Shown here one piece after another: positions 37,396 through 45,239 of a DNA stretch of 64,000 bases. The stretch comes from Leptospiraceae bacterium. GTDB taxonomy: Bacteria > Spirochaetota > Leptospiria > Leptospirales > Leptospiraceae. Location of the stretch: NCBI GenBank assembly GCA_022402465.1, contig JAKRSH010000026.1, forward strand, positions 48,741 to 112,740. The letters are read 5' to 3'. Within the stretch, counting starts at the first letter, position 1. Each line of letters starts with the position of its first letter. A program made the position numbers and the translations under genes. The notes beneath the pieces are model-generated. The model was not told where the DNA came from. It saw nothing but the letters and a program-made list of their open reading frames with translations, and did not search any database.

Positions 37396-37426
37396 ATTCA
37401 AAGGGAGTTCATTATTCCCTTTGAAT
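37396..37426. terminator. Hairpin between the convergent SlyD-like and DoxX genes
   Basis: Perfect 11-bp arms ATTCAAAGGGA / TCCCTTTGAAT with a 9-base loop, 14 bases after the isomerase stop. There is no T-run on either strand, so it may be a processing or stabilising stem rather than a factor-free terminator. Confidence 0.5.
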
Positions 37427-37499
37427 CAAGTTATACTGATTCTATCATTGTTTTATCGAATCAATTTATAACTGCAAACCGTTTCAAGCATTCACAGTT

Positions 37500-37919
37500 T
37501 TATCTTTTAGTATCAAACTTTTCGTCCAAGGAATATTTACCTGGACCTATCAAAAGAAGGGCGAGAAAAATAATTCCATCTTCCATAGCGTGAGAAAAAT
37601 CCGAGAAGCCCTGTCCTTTACCTATGTGGTACATCATTGCAGTTAACATGGTAAATGCGAGTGCCATGCATGCTGGTCGGAATAGAACTCCAAGAATCAA
37701 TAGAATTCCCCCACCAAACTCAGCAAGTCCAGCCATAAAACCCCAGAAGGCTGGGAAAGAAGTAATTCCTATGAAACCCATAGCTCTTCCTAATTCTTCC
37801 CAGACGGGAACTCCACCAACTATTTTCGGTAAACCGTGGATTACGAATGCAATTCCCATTCCGATTCTCATAACGAGAATTCCAATTTCTCGGAAGCGAT
37901 TGAAGTGATTTAGTATCAT
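37500..37919 (-). CDS. DoxX family membrane protein
   Basis: This 139-residue protein has four hydrophobic segments and the DoxX pattern RIGMGIAFVIHGLPKI, FPAFWGFMAGLAEFGGGILLILGV, PACMALAFTMLTAMMYHI. A good GGAGGAT ribosome site precedes the ATG at 37919. DoxX proteins sit in the inner membrane and are linked in some bacteria to thiosulfate or redox stress functions. The specific role here is unknown. It is convergent with the SlyD-like gene. Confidence 0.88.
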   Translation of the reverse strand: MILNHFNRFREIGILVMRIGMGIAFVIHGLPKIVGGVPVWEELGRAMGFIGITSFPAFWGFMAGLAEFGGGILLILGVLFRPACMALAFTMLTAMMYHIGKGQGFSDFSHAMEDGIIFLALLLIGPGKYSLDEKFDTKR

Positions 37920-38065
37920 GTTTTATCCTCCGAGGTTTAGACATTTTTAATCCATCTCTCTAAGAAAAAAAGTAACCTTAGTATTTTTTCTAAACCACTT
38001 TCTTGTGCTTTCCTGTTGTAGAATATTCTGCAACAGGAAGACCAGATAAAGAGAGGCTAGTTGGT

Positions 38066-38416
38066 TTATGCTCCGACTAACTCAAGTTTGCCGTGAGAAT
38101 CACAGTGACCGTTATGGGGGTGGTGGAGGTGCCCATCCACTAGATAATCAATATGATCTCCATGGGGAACAGCCTCATGTCCACATCCTGGGCCATGAAC
38201 ATGTGCATTATCATGTGCTGAGCAGCTATGTCCCGAAGTACAAGCTTCTGGATTGCTACTACTTACTTCGATTTTGCATTCGTCATAATGTCCTTCATGG
38301 CTATGGTGCAAATGTCCATCGTGTAAGTAATCAACATGGTTACCGTGTTGGATTGCTGTATGACCGCAATTTGGTCCGTGGTTGTGATTGTGGTCTTCGT
38401 GGGTGTGGTGGTTCAT
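38066..38416 (-). CDS. His-rich metal-binding protein, two tandem HGPxCGH/DYLxDGHLHH units
   Basis: This 116-residue protein contains 28 His and 6 Cys and is built from two copies of a ~40-residue unit: HGPNCGHTAIQHGNHVDYLH then DGHLHHSHEGH, and HGPGCGHEAVPHGDHIDYLV then DGHLHHPHNGH. There is no signal peptide, so it is cytoplasmic. The ATG overlaps the stop of the ArsR-family gene by 4 bases, making it coupled to a metal-responsive repressor. It is most likely a zinc (or nickel/cobalt) storage, buffering or chaperone protein. I do not know a characterised name for it. Confidence 0.85.
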   Translation of the reverse strand: MNHHTHEDHNHNHGPNCGHTAIQHGNHVDYLHDGHLHHSHEGHYDECKIEVSSSNPEACTSGHSCSAHDNAHVHGPGCGHEAVPHGDHIDYLVDGHLHHPHNGHCDSHGKLELVGA

Positions 38417-38775
38417 AGTTTGGCTCCTTTGTGTTCCTGAGAATGATCAATAGCGTTGGCAAGTAGATTGTGGATGTGTTCATCCACTAGAGAGTAATAA
38501 AGATGCTTACCATCTCTTCTCCTTTTCACTAAACCTTCACTCCGCAGAAGCCTGAGCCTCTGGGAAATGGTAGATGCACCTTCTCCGAATGATTCAGCAA
38601 TCTCGGTGACACAGGCTTCCCTATTGGACAAGCGCACAAGTAGAGAAAGTCTAGATTCATCGCCCAAGGCTCGGAAAAGTCTAGCTGCTTTTTCTAAGGC
38701 TAGGGCGGAGAAAACCATAGGAATGATGGGCTCGTTTCTATGTTCGTGGCTTTCGCAAGCGGCTATTTCGATCAT
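38413..38775 (-). CDS. ArsR/SmtB-family metal-responsive repressor with an alpha-5 zinc site
   Basis: This 120-residue winged-helix protein has its HTH in VTEIAESFGEGASTISQRLRLLRSEGLV. D98, H100, H111 and E114 have exactly the spacing (0, +2, +13, +16) of the zinc-sensing alpha-5 site of SmtB. C8, H10 or H12, and C55 with E58 resemble the alpha-3N site. A zinc-released repressor is therefore the best call. The ATG lies 2 bases beyond a perfect 28-bp palindrome and has no ribosome site, so the mRNA may be leaderless. It is coupled to the His-rich gene. Confidence 0.9.
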   Translation of the reverse strand: MIEIAACESHEHRNEPIIPMVFSALALEKAARLFRALGDESRLSLLVRLSNREACVTEIAESFGEGASTISQRLRLLRSEGLVKRRRDGKHLYYSLVDEHIHNLLANAIDHSQEHKGAKL

Positions 38776-38777
38776 AA

Positions 38778-38805
38778 ATACATTTCATCATATGATGAAA
38801 TGTAT
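38778..38805. promoter_or_regulatory. Perfect 28-bp palindrome, probable ArsR operator
   Basis: The left arm ATACATTTCATCAT is followed directly by its exact reverse complement. It ends 2 bases before the repressor's start codon. A TATGAT hexamer at its centre, read on the minus strand, could be the -10 element. The length and AT flanks fit ArsR/SmtB operators. Confidence 0.8.
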
Positions 38806-38881
38806 GGGAAGTCTTTTTTTTAAGATAACTATTCATTTTTTTATTCAAACTCCGTTCTATGATACGAGAGGAATGATTGTA

Positions 38882-39187
38882 ATGATTACTAAGACAGAAA
38901 ATCCGAGAGTATTTAAAGTGAATGAAAAAGACTTGGATATACTTTCCATGTCAACATTTGAATCAGAACTAGACCTTGCTTTAAATGCTACCTCTGATTC
39001 AGTTTCGCTGGATTTTACAGAAGTAGAAGAAATATCCTCAGCAATTCTCGGCATTCTTTTAGCTAAGAAGATGAAGTTAAAGAAAAAAGGTATTGAGATC
39101 AATTTGATGAATGTTTCAAATTATTTACAAAGAATTCTGAAGATTTTACATTTAAGTGAATACTTTCTTCCTGCTAAGGTATATTGA
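38882..39187 (+). CDS. STAS-domain protein (anti-sigma factor antagonist-like)
   Basis: This 101-residue protein starts at ATG 38882 with GAGAGGA about nine bases upstream. An ATG at 38873 is too close to that site. It has the STAS pattern: SVSLDFTEVEEISSAILGIL around the usual phosphorylatable Ser (SS in place of the classic DSSG), then LKKKGIEINLMNVSNYLQRILKILHL. STAS proteins relay partner switching with RsbW-type kinases and PP2C phosphatases. A GAF-PP2C phosphatase gene lies at 42785-44581, and a functional link is only inferred. Confidence 0.75.
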   Translation: MITKTENPRVFKVNEKDLDILSMSTFESELDLALNATSDSVSLDFTEVEEISSAILGILLAKKMKLKKKGIEINLMNVSNYLQRILKILHLSEYFLPAKVY

Positions 39188-39587
39188 TAAATGTTAATTA
39201 TAATCAGTTTGCAATATCAGTTCAGTCATTCCTTCCTCTGTTAAGACTTTTTCCTCTAAGTCATCGGAAACCATCACAAAACTATTCGTTTATGATCGTA
39301 CAGAAAATTTAGCAATTTGGGAAGCTCTAATGAGTGAAAATGAGGAAGAGAAGCCCCATTTCTTTATAGCAGATATTGAGATCAACTAAATTCTCCAAGA
39401 CTTCCCCTATCCTGTATCCTGAGCGAGATATACCAGAAGGGGTTTGGATAAATTGATTGCATCCAAAAAATTCAATCGTATGCAAGAAAATAATGTTTTA
39501 GGTTCTAAGTTCCCATTTGGATTAGCGCTCGTCATGGATGGCGAACAATTGTTCATGATTCAATTTAAGAACAAAAAATAGAGGGAA
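39188..39587. other. Intergenic stretch with short coding relics
   Basis: Two plus-strand fragments look like former coding sequence. One ends at 39389 (includes KLFVYDRTENLAIWEALMSE, then KPHFFIADIEIN and stop). The other runs to 39581 (includes MQENNVLGSKFPFGLALVMD, with a possible 33-codon frame from the ATG at 39480). They lie in different frames and neither has a convincing ribosome site. I see no complete gene and do not recognise the parent. Confidence 0.4.
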
Positions 39588-40985
39588 CTATTCGGTCTTT
39601 TTCAAATCGGCTAATGGAATTTGCAATTTATACAATTCTTTCCCATATGTATTTTTTGTGGTTAGTTGTATCATGCGATCCTTTCCTATTCCAGTGATTT
39701 CAATTAAACCGTACACTCTGTCCAAGATATATGAGTCTTTAATCCTAAACTGATTTGGTTCTGATTCTGTAGTAGTGGAGAGTCCAGCCGTGAGTGGAGA
39801 AATGGTCCATTCATAAATCGGATAGATATTTCCTCTGTCCAAACGGCTGATTTCAGAATGGTGCCTATCTCCAGAGAGAAATACGACGCCAGAGATTTTC
39901 ATTTTATGAATGAAGTCTAAAATTTCACTTCTATCTTCTTCGTAATTGGAGAGATTTTCATAAACTTGAGCTGAATTGATAAACTGACCACCTAATACAA
40001 TGAACTTGATTTTTGCCTGACTATCACTTAGTGCATTGAATAACCATTCTTTTTGTTTTCTTCCCAGTGCTGATCTTCCTTTGGTTTTCTGAAAGCTTTT
40101 AGGTTTTTCTAGATCATAAAAATTCGTATTTGCCGTACGAAAAGTCCGGTTATCTAAAAGAAAGAACTCAATATCTGACCAAGAATAAGATCTATACAAG
40201 CCTTTCTTAGGATAGCTAGGATCTGGCCAGTATTCCTTAAAAATTCTTTCAACAGAATCTCTAAATCCATAAGAAGAGCTCGCATCATTCGGACCAAAAT
40301 CATGATCATCCCAAGTTGCTATGTGAAACATGGACGCAAGCATAGATTGCATCTCTCGGTTACGGCGGGTATGGGAATATCGATAGGAGATTCCAGATTC
40401 AGAATCCCAATCAGCTTCTCGAAGGTACACATTGTCTCCCATCCATACAAAAAACTCTGGTTGGTCTCTCTGGATGCTGGAAAAAATTTCATAACCTGAT
40501 CCATAGATCTTTCCGGGTCTATCATAGGCAGGATCATTGATATAATTGCAGGATCCAATAGCGAATCTTACATTGGGTGGGTCATTTCTCCATTGCCAAA
40601 GTGGCTTAGTCTTAAATTCCAAAGCGTAGTCAAATGCTATTTCTTTTTGGTTTACAAGTATTTTATATTCATAAGTTTTACTTGGCTCTAGGTGGGTAAG
40701 AGGAATCGTAAGAGTTCCCGTCTTGGGTTTAGGTTCAAATACTTGGCTCAAATGGTAGCTTGGAGATTGATTCTTAGATTTTTCTTTGTCACGATATTGA
40801 ATTTGAACTGATACTGGTCGCTTTGAGTTAGGCCATTCAGTCCAGATGTGGACTTCTCTCATTCCAGTATAAGCAATCATAGGTCCTGAAACCGGGATGA
40901 GAGAATTTGGTTCAGAGCTTATGCTACTTGAATCAATGAACAAGGCATAAAGAAAAGTATAAAATAGAACATTCATTTTTCTCAT
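39588..40985 (-). CDS. PhoD-type alkaline phosphatase family protein
   Basis: This 465-residue protein has a signal peptide, a fibronectin-like N-terminal domain (~35-130; MREVHIWTEWPNSKRPVSVQ), then the metallophosphatase core with IGSCNY, MGDNVYLREADWDSESG, TWDDHDFGPNDA and LSGDRHHSE as metal ligands. PhoD-type enzymes hydrolyse phosphomono- and diesters in the periplasm with Ca/Fe. No Tat RR motif is visible in the signal (MRKMNVLFYTFLYALF), which is unusual for PhoD and suggests Sec export. It appears monocistronic. Confidence 0.88.
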   Translation of the reverse strand: MRKMNVLFYTFLYALFIDSSSISSEPNSLIPVSGPMIAYTGMREVHIWTEWPNSKRPVSVQIQYRDKEKSKNQSPSYHLSQVFEPKPKTGTLTIPLTHLEPSKTYEYKILVNQKEIAFDYALEFKTKPLWQWRNDPPNVRFAIGSCNYINDPAYDRPGKIYGSGYEIFSSIQRDQPEFFVWMGDNVYLREADWDSESGISYRYSHTRRNREMQSMLASMFHIATWDDHDFGPNDASSSYGFRDSVERIFKEYWPDPSYPKKGLYRSYSWSDIEFFLLDNRTFRTANTNFYDLEKPKSFQKTKGRSALGRKQKEWLFNALSDSQAKIKFIVLGGQFINSAQVYENLSNYEEDRSEILDFIHKMKISGVVFLSGDRHHSEISRLDRGNIYPIYEWTISPLTAGLSTTTESEPNQFRIKDSYILDRVYGLIEITGIGKDRMIQLTTKNTYGKELYKLQIPLADLKKTE

Positions 40986-41112
40986 TGTAATATATATCTA
41001 TTCCTTATATGATTTGTAAATGGTAAGCATAGTGGGTTTCATAGATTTTATGTAACTTTTGTTATTAGACATTCTCCATGTAATCAAGCAACCCTCATAA
41101 ATATTGTTCTTC

Positions 41113-42063
41113 CTATTTCAACATAGATTCAATTCGTTCAACGGCAGCTATTCCTTCTTCAATTGCTTCTTTGGCTCTATGGAATTCCATTAATCCCATA
41201 TAGCCAAGCTTAGGTGAAATTAAAACATCAGGAGGATCTCCAGCCATACGTGACCTTGTTATACGAATTTGCATGATATTGATCGACTTACTGATTACTT
41301 CAATCATAGACGGACGTTCATCTTTTTCTACATCAAGACTGTCCTTGAGGTCTTTACCCCAGAAATTACTTGTAATCCTTTCCTTAGTTGCTGTCCAAAA
41401 CGAAGGTTCCTTAGAGGGAGAATGATTGGAATTATCTTCCGGTACAGTACTTTGTGAACTGTCTTCCGATGATGTCTGGCTAGGTGGTGCCGTAGAATCC
41501 AACAAATCTGTATTCAAATCTATAGCAATAATATATTCTGCACCCATAGCACGACAGAGAGAAACAGGAACTGGGTTCACCAAACCTCCATCAACAAGCC
41601 ATCTACCATCTCTTAGCACAGGAGTAAAGATAGCAGGTAAAGAGATGGATGCTCTTGCCGCTGAAAGTAACTGTCCAGAACGAAGCCATACTTCTAGACC
41701 AGTTTCAACATCGGTCGCAACTGCTCCAAATTTTTTGGGAAGTGTGGATATGTCCGATTCACCAAATCGTTCTTTCATATAGTCGAAAAGTTTCTTCCCT
41801 TTGAAGAGACCACCTCCACCTTTGAAATTAAAATCCATGAAACCAACTACATCCTTCCATTCCAAGGTTTTGACCCAGGCTTCCAAATCATCCAATTGAT
41901 TGGATGCATAAGCAGCAGCAACAATTGATCCTACAGACGTTCCGCAAACCACTTCGGGAAATATTCCTCTGGCTTCTAAGGCTCTTATAACTCCAATATG
42001 AGACCAACCCCTTGCTGATCCAGATCCCAAAGCAAGACCAATTTTCTTTTTCTTATGTTTCAA
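41113..42063 (-). CDS. Patatin-like phospholipase, RssA-like
   Basis: This 316-residue protein has the patatin plan: the oxyanion loop GSGSARGW (13-20), nucleophile S43 in GTSVGS, and catalytic D158 in VDGGLVNPVP. This is a Ser-Asp dyad lipase that probably acts on phospholipids in the cytoplasm. The middle region (~195-235) is a Ser/Pro/Thr-rich low-complexity insert (PPSQTSSEDSSQSTVPEDNS) not typical of the family. It is divergent from the DUF1569 gene. Confidence 0.9.
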   Translation of the reverse strand: MKHKKKKIGLALGSGSARGWSHIGVIRALEARGIFPEVVCGTSVGSIVAAAYASNQLDDLEAWVKTLEWKDVVGFMDFNFKGGGGLFKGKKLFDYMKERFGESDISTLPKKFGAVATDVETGLEVWLRSGQLLSAARASISLPAIFTPVLRDGRWLVDGGLVNPVPVSLCRAMGAEYIIAIDLNTDLLDSTAPPSQTSSEDSSQSTVPEDNSNHSPSKEPSFWTATKERITSNFWGKDLKDSLDVEKDERPSMIEVISKSINIMQIRITRSRMAGDPPDVLISPKLGYMGLMEFHRAKEAIEEGIAAVERIESMLK

Positions 42064-42221
42064 TTCCTTACTCCAAAAAAATCTACAATTAGATAGAACT
42101 AGCTTTGAGAATAGCTATGAATTTTTAAAGTACAAGATAAAAATTTATTGCTAGAAAAAGATTTGAAATAATCTCCTAATTGGTCAATCTAGATGGATTA
42201 GGAAAGTATCAGAAGAATCAT

Positions 42222-42776
42222 ATGAATGAAAGAATGAATCGCAGAAATTTTATCCAAAAGCTTGGCTTAGTAAGCTTGTTGCTTTCGATTCCAGAACTTT
42301 CTGCAGAGGAGAGAGAGATGTTACAAGCTCAGAAGAGTTTTGCAGATTTAAAGCAGGTGAGAGAATTCCTAAAAACCAACTCGGACTTACTAAGGAAATC
42401 TGAAACAAAAGGAGAATGGAAGCTTGGCAAAATTCTAAGCCACTGTGCTCAGTCCATAGAATATTCCTTAACTGGCTACCCAGATAATAAATCAAAATTA
42501 TTTCAGTGGACAATAGGCTCTATTGCATTTTTGGTTTTTTCTCTTCGTGGCAAGATGTCACATGGACTCAGTGAACCCATACCTGGAGCAGAGGCAATAG
42601 CAGATAATACTAGTGTAGAGGAAGCAGTCCTTCGATTAACAAAGGCTATAGATGATTTTCTTTCGATAGAAACCGAAAGTTTAAAACCGCATTTTGCTTA
42701 TGGGAATCTTGATAAATCTGGTTACGACTCAGCGCATACCTTTCATATCAACAATCATTTGGAAGAGTTGGCTTAG
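42222..42776 (+). CDS. DUF1569 family protein with Tat-like signal
   Basis: The ATG at 42222 (the upstream TTG at 42180 is unlikely) gives 184 residues. The N-terminus MNERMNRRNFIQKLGLVSLL carries the RRxFxxK/L pattern of a twin-arginine signal. The DUF1569 features are SHCAQSIEYSLTGYPDNKSKLFQ, TIGSIAFL, and the terminal SAHTFHINNHLEEL segment with His residues. The related DinB-like fold binds metal with His, so export of a folded metalloprotein by Tat is plausible. The function is unknown. It is convergent with the phosphatase gene. Confidence 0.8.
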   Translation: MNERMNRRNFIQKLGLVSLLLSIPELSAEEREMLQAQKSFADLKQVREFLKTNSDLLRKSETKGEWKLGKILSHCAQSIEYSLTGYPDNKSKLFQWTIGSIAFLVFSLRGKMSHGLSEPIPGAEAIADNTSVEEAVLRLTKAIDDFLSIETESLKPHFAYGNLDKSGYDSAHTFHINNHLEELA

Positions 42777-42784
42777 TCTAAAAG

Positions 42785-44581
42785 TTATTTTCTTTCTATA
42801 ATTAAATAAGTAACATCATCTTGGAATCCTTGGAATCCAGGAAAGGATTTGATTGATTTGATCGTTGACTGAATGATCTCCTTAGGGCTGGAACTAGTCT
42901 TACAAATTTCAATTAGATTGTCCATAAAGCGATTCTCTTCTTGTTCAATCTTATAACCATTCATACTTGTTTCGAGTAAGCCATCTGTATATAGAATAAG
43001 CTTGTCTCCCTCTTCAAAAGGAATTGTATTTTCTTCGTAAATCAATTGTGGCATAACGCCTATTAACTTTCCTTTGGTATTAAGTTCTGTAAAATGGTCT
43101 TCATTTTTCTTCTTAAAATATGGAAAAGGATGTCCAGCATTGGAATAGGTAATAGTATTTTTTTCTGTATCAATGCAGGCATAAAAAGCTGTTAGGAAAT
43201 TGCCAGCCATACGATTGTAAAGAAAAGAATTGAGTCCAGAAAGCAATACTCCAGGTGAAGTATAAACTAGATTATCAAAAGTGCTTAGCATGGAATGTGC
43301 CATTAAAGCAAGCAAGGATGCGGAAAGTCCATGTCCTGAAATATCTGCTAGAAAGATTCCTATTTTGTTATCTTCAATAGGATAGAATTGGTAAAAATCA
43401 CCACCTAACTGGTCGTAAGGGATATATTCCGTTGCAATCGAAAGTCCATTGATTTCAGGATTCTTGGCAGGAAGAACTTCTCGCATGACACGGAAGGCTC
43501 TTTCTTTTTCTTTTTCGGATTCTTTAATTTTCTTAAATAAGAAGTAGTTCTGAAAGGAAATAGCAAGCCTATATGAGATGGCTTCTAACATATGAAGATC
43601 ATTGTGATTGAAAGCAAAGCCGCTATTTTTATTGTTTATGCTTATAACACCTAACATTTCCTTGTCGGAAATCAAGGGAACTGTAATCAATGAATTTGCT
43701 TCAAATTTAAATCCTAAATCTTGTTTGTATCGGAAATCAGATTCAAGATTTTGGATCAATAATTTCTTTCGTTCTTTTGCAACCCATCCAGCTATTCCTT
43801 CACCGACTTTAAGATTTAGATTATCTAGTGCATTATCAGGTACACCGCGCGCAGCAAGAACAGTTAAATTTTCTAATTTATCATCTAAAAGGTAGATAGT
43901 TCCAGATTTGGCTTCTAAATATTCAAGGATTTTATCCAATACCCAATAGCCTAGTTTACGGTGGTCCTTTTCTGAAGTTATTTTCTTTTCAAATTCGTAT
44001 AACAAAGATAATTCGAGTAAGCGTTTGTTTAAGTTATCTTGTTGCTGAGCATTGGTAATTGCTACAGCAGCATTTTCAGCAAGGGTTAACAATAGATCCA
44101 AATCAAATTTATTAAAGGTGCGGTTGCCCACCTTATTCATAACTTCCAGAGTTCCTATCATTTGATCTTTGACAAATAAGGGTACGCAGATAATAGACTT
44201 AGTTCTAAACCCACTTTTAGTATCCCATGCCTTGTCGAAGCGATCGTCCGTGTAGGCATCTTCTAAAATAACAGACTTTCGTTCTTTTGCAACCCAGCCT
44301 GCAATTCCTGATCCAATTTCCAATCTCGCATATTGCTGTATAGATTCCCCTTTTTCTCCAATAGCCACTTCACAATAGAGGAAATTGTCTTCTTTTTCTA
44401 GCAGAAATAGGGAACTCGCTTCCGCTTCCAGAAGATCTTTTGCATAAAGCATGATAAGGGACATAAGTTGGTAGATGTCTAGGTGTGAATTGAGTATTCC
44501 ACTTACATGAGTGAGACTCATCAATTTCCTTAAGTAACTCTTAGGAAGTGATTTGCGAGTTTTTAGATCCTGGATGTCCAC
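42785..44581 (-). CDS. GAF-GAF-PP2C (SpoIIE/RsbU-type) serine phosphatase
   Basis: This 598-residue protein has two GAF domains (~25-175 and ~195-355), each with an AG(I)AGWVAKERK segment, a coiled-coil linker (KKIKESEKEKERAFRVMREV), and a C-terminal PP2C domain with metal-binding Asp residues in GGDFYQF and FLADISGHGLSASLLALM. RsbU-type phosphatases dephosphorylate STAS anti-anti-sigma factors in response to small molecules sensed by GAF domains. The STAS gene at 38882 is a possible partner. It is divergent from the flagellar operon, sharing a ~138-base promoter gap. Confidence 0.92.
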   Translation of the reverse strand: MDIQDLKTRKSLPKSYLRKLMSLTHVSGILNSHLDIYQLMSLIMLYAKDLLEAEASSLFLLEKEDNFLYCEVAIGEKGESIQQYARLEIGSGIAGWVAKERKSVILEDAYTDDRFDKAWDTKSGFRTKSIICVPLFVKDQMIGTLEVMNKVGNRTFNKFDLDLLLTLAENAAVAITNAQQQDNLNKRLLELSLLYEFEKKITSEKDHRKLGYWVLDKILEYLEAKSGTIYLLDDKLENLTVLAARGVPDNALDNLNLKVGEGIAGWVAKERKKLLIQNLESDFRYKQDLGFKFEANSLITVPLISDKEMLGVISINNKNSGFAFNHNDLHMLEAISYRLAISFQNYFLFKKIKESEKEKERAFRVMREVLPAKNPEINGLSIATEYIPYDQLGGDFYQFYPIEDNKIGIFLADISGHGLSASLLALMAHSMLSTFDNLVYTSPGVLLSGLNSFLYNRMAGNFLTAFYACIDTEKNTITYSNAGHPFPYFKKKNEDHFTELNTKGKLIGVMPQLIYEENTIPFEEGDKLILYTDGLLETSMNGYKIEQEENRFMDNLIEICKTSSSPKEIIQSTIKSIKSFPGFQGFQDDVTYLIIERK

Positions 44582-44719
44582 TAGTGATTAGCATTCTACA
44601 TCTTAGGAATACTACAAGCAAAAAGCAAAATATTTGTGACTAATCATTTTTTCAAATCCGTCGATGATTAAAACGGAATCATATATGGAAAATTATTTTT
44701 TCTTTAATTTGGGGGTTGT

Positions 44720-45229
44720 ATGGGTGATTGGCTAGAGGGTATTTGCAATTTATTTCAGAAAGAAATTGAGTTGTATGGAAATTTATTAACATTAGAACTC
44801 GATAAAAGAAATGCCATCAATTCAGCTGATGGCAGAGCCTTGCAGGAGATCACTCAGAAGTCATATCATTTTATGGTAGAAGCCTCTGAACTTGAAAGAC
44901 TCAGAATGAAGACCATCGAAGAGATATATAAAACTCAAAATTTAGAACCAAGTAAAGATTCAATTACTCTAACAGATTTTCTAAACAAAGTGGATAGAGA
45001 TTCTAATTTTCAATTGAAAGGATATGCAACTGAATTAAAAACTACGGTTCACAAACTCAAAGATGCAATTATTATAAATGAAAAATTAATCCAAACCAGA
45101 CAAGATTTACTTCAAAAGACTGTAAGTGAAATGAGAAAGCTAGACAAAGAGCCTACATACACTTCAGCAGAAAATAAGAAGAAAACGAATTCTAAAGTGC
45201 GAGCTTTAGTTTTGAATACGGCAGTATAG
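44720..45229 (+). CDS. flgN: FlgN-type flagellar chaperone
   Basis: This 169-residue, highly helical and charged protein ([20 protein letters not shown], then [20 protein letters not shown]) lies 10 bases upstream of flgK. FlgN-type proteins chaperone the hook-filament junction proteins FlgK and FlgL. The call rests on position, size and helical composition more than on motif, since FlgN sequences diverge widely. A GGGGGTTGT stretch precedes the ATG. Confidence 0.75.
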   Translation: MGDWLEGICNLFQKEIELYGNLLTLELDKRNAINSADGRALQEITQKSYHFMVEASELERLRMKTIEEIYKTQNLEPSKDSITLTDFLNKVDRDSNFQLKGYATELKTTVHKLKDAIIINEKLIQTRQDLLQKTVSEMRKLDKEPTYTSAENKKKTNSKVRALVLNTAV

Positions 45230-45239
45230 AGAGGTTATT

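Noticed and set aside
38068..38418. A 116-codon plus-strand frame antisense to the His-rich gene
   Set aside because: It mirrors the His-rich gene codon by codon. His codons read as Met/Val/Trp codons on the other strand, so stop codons are avoided by composition. No ribosome site or family match.
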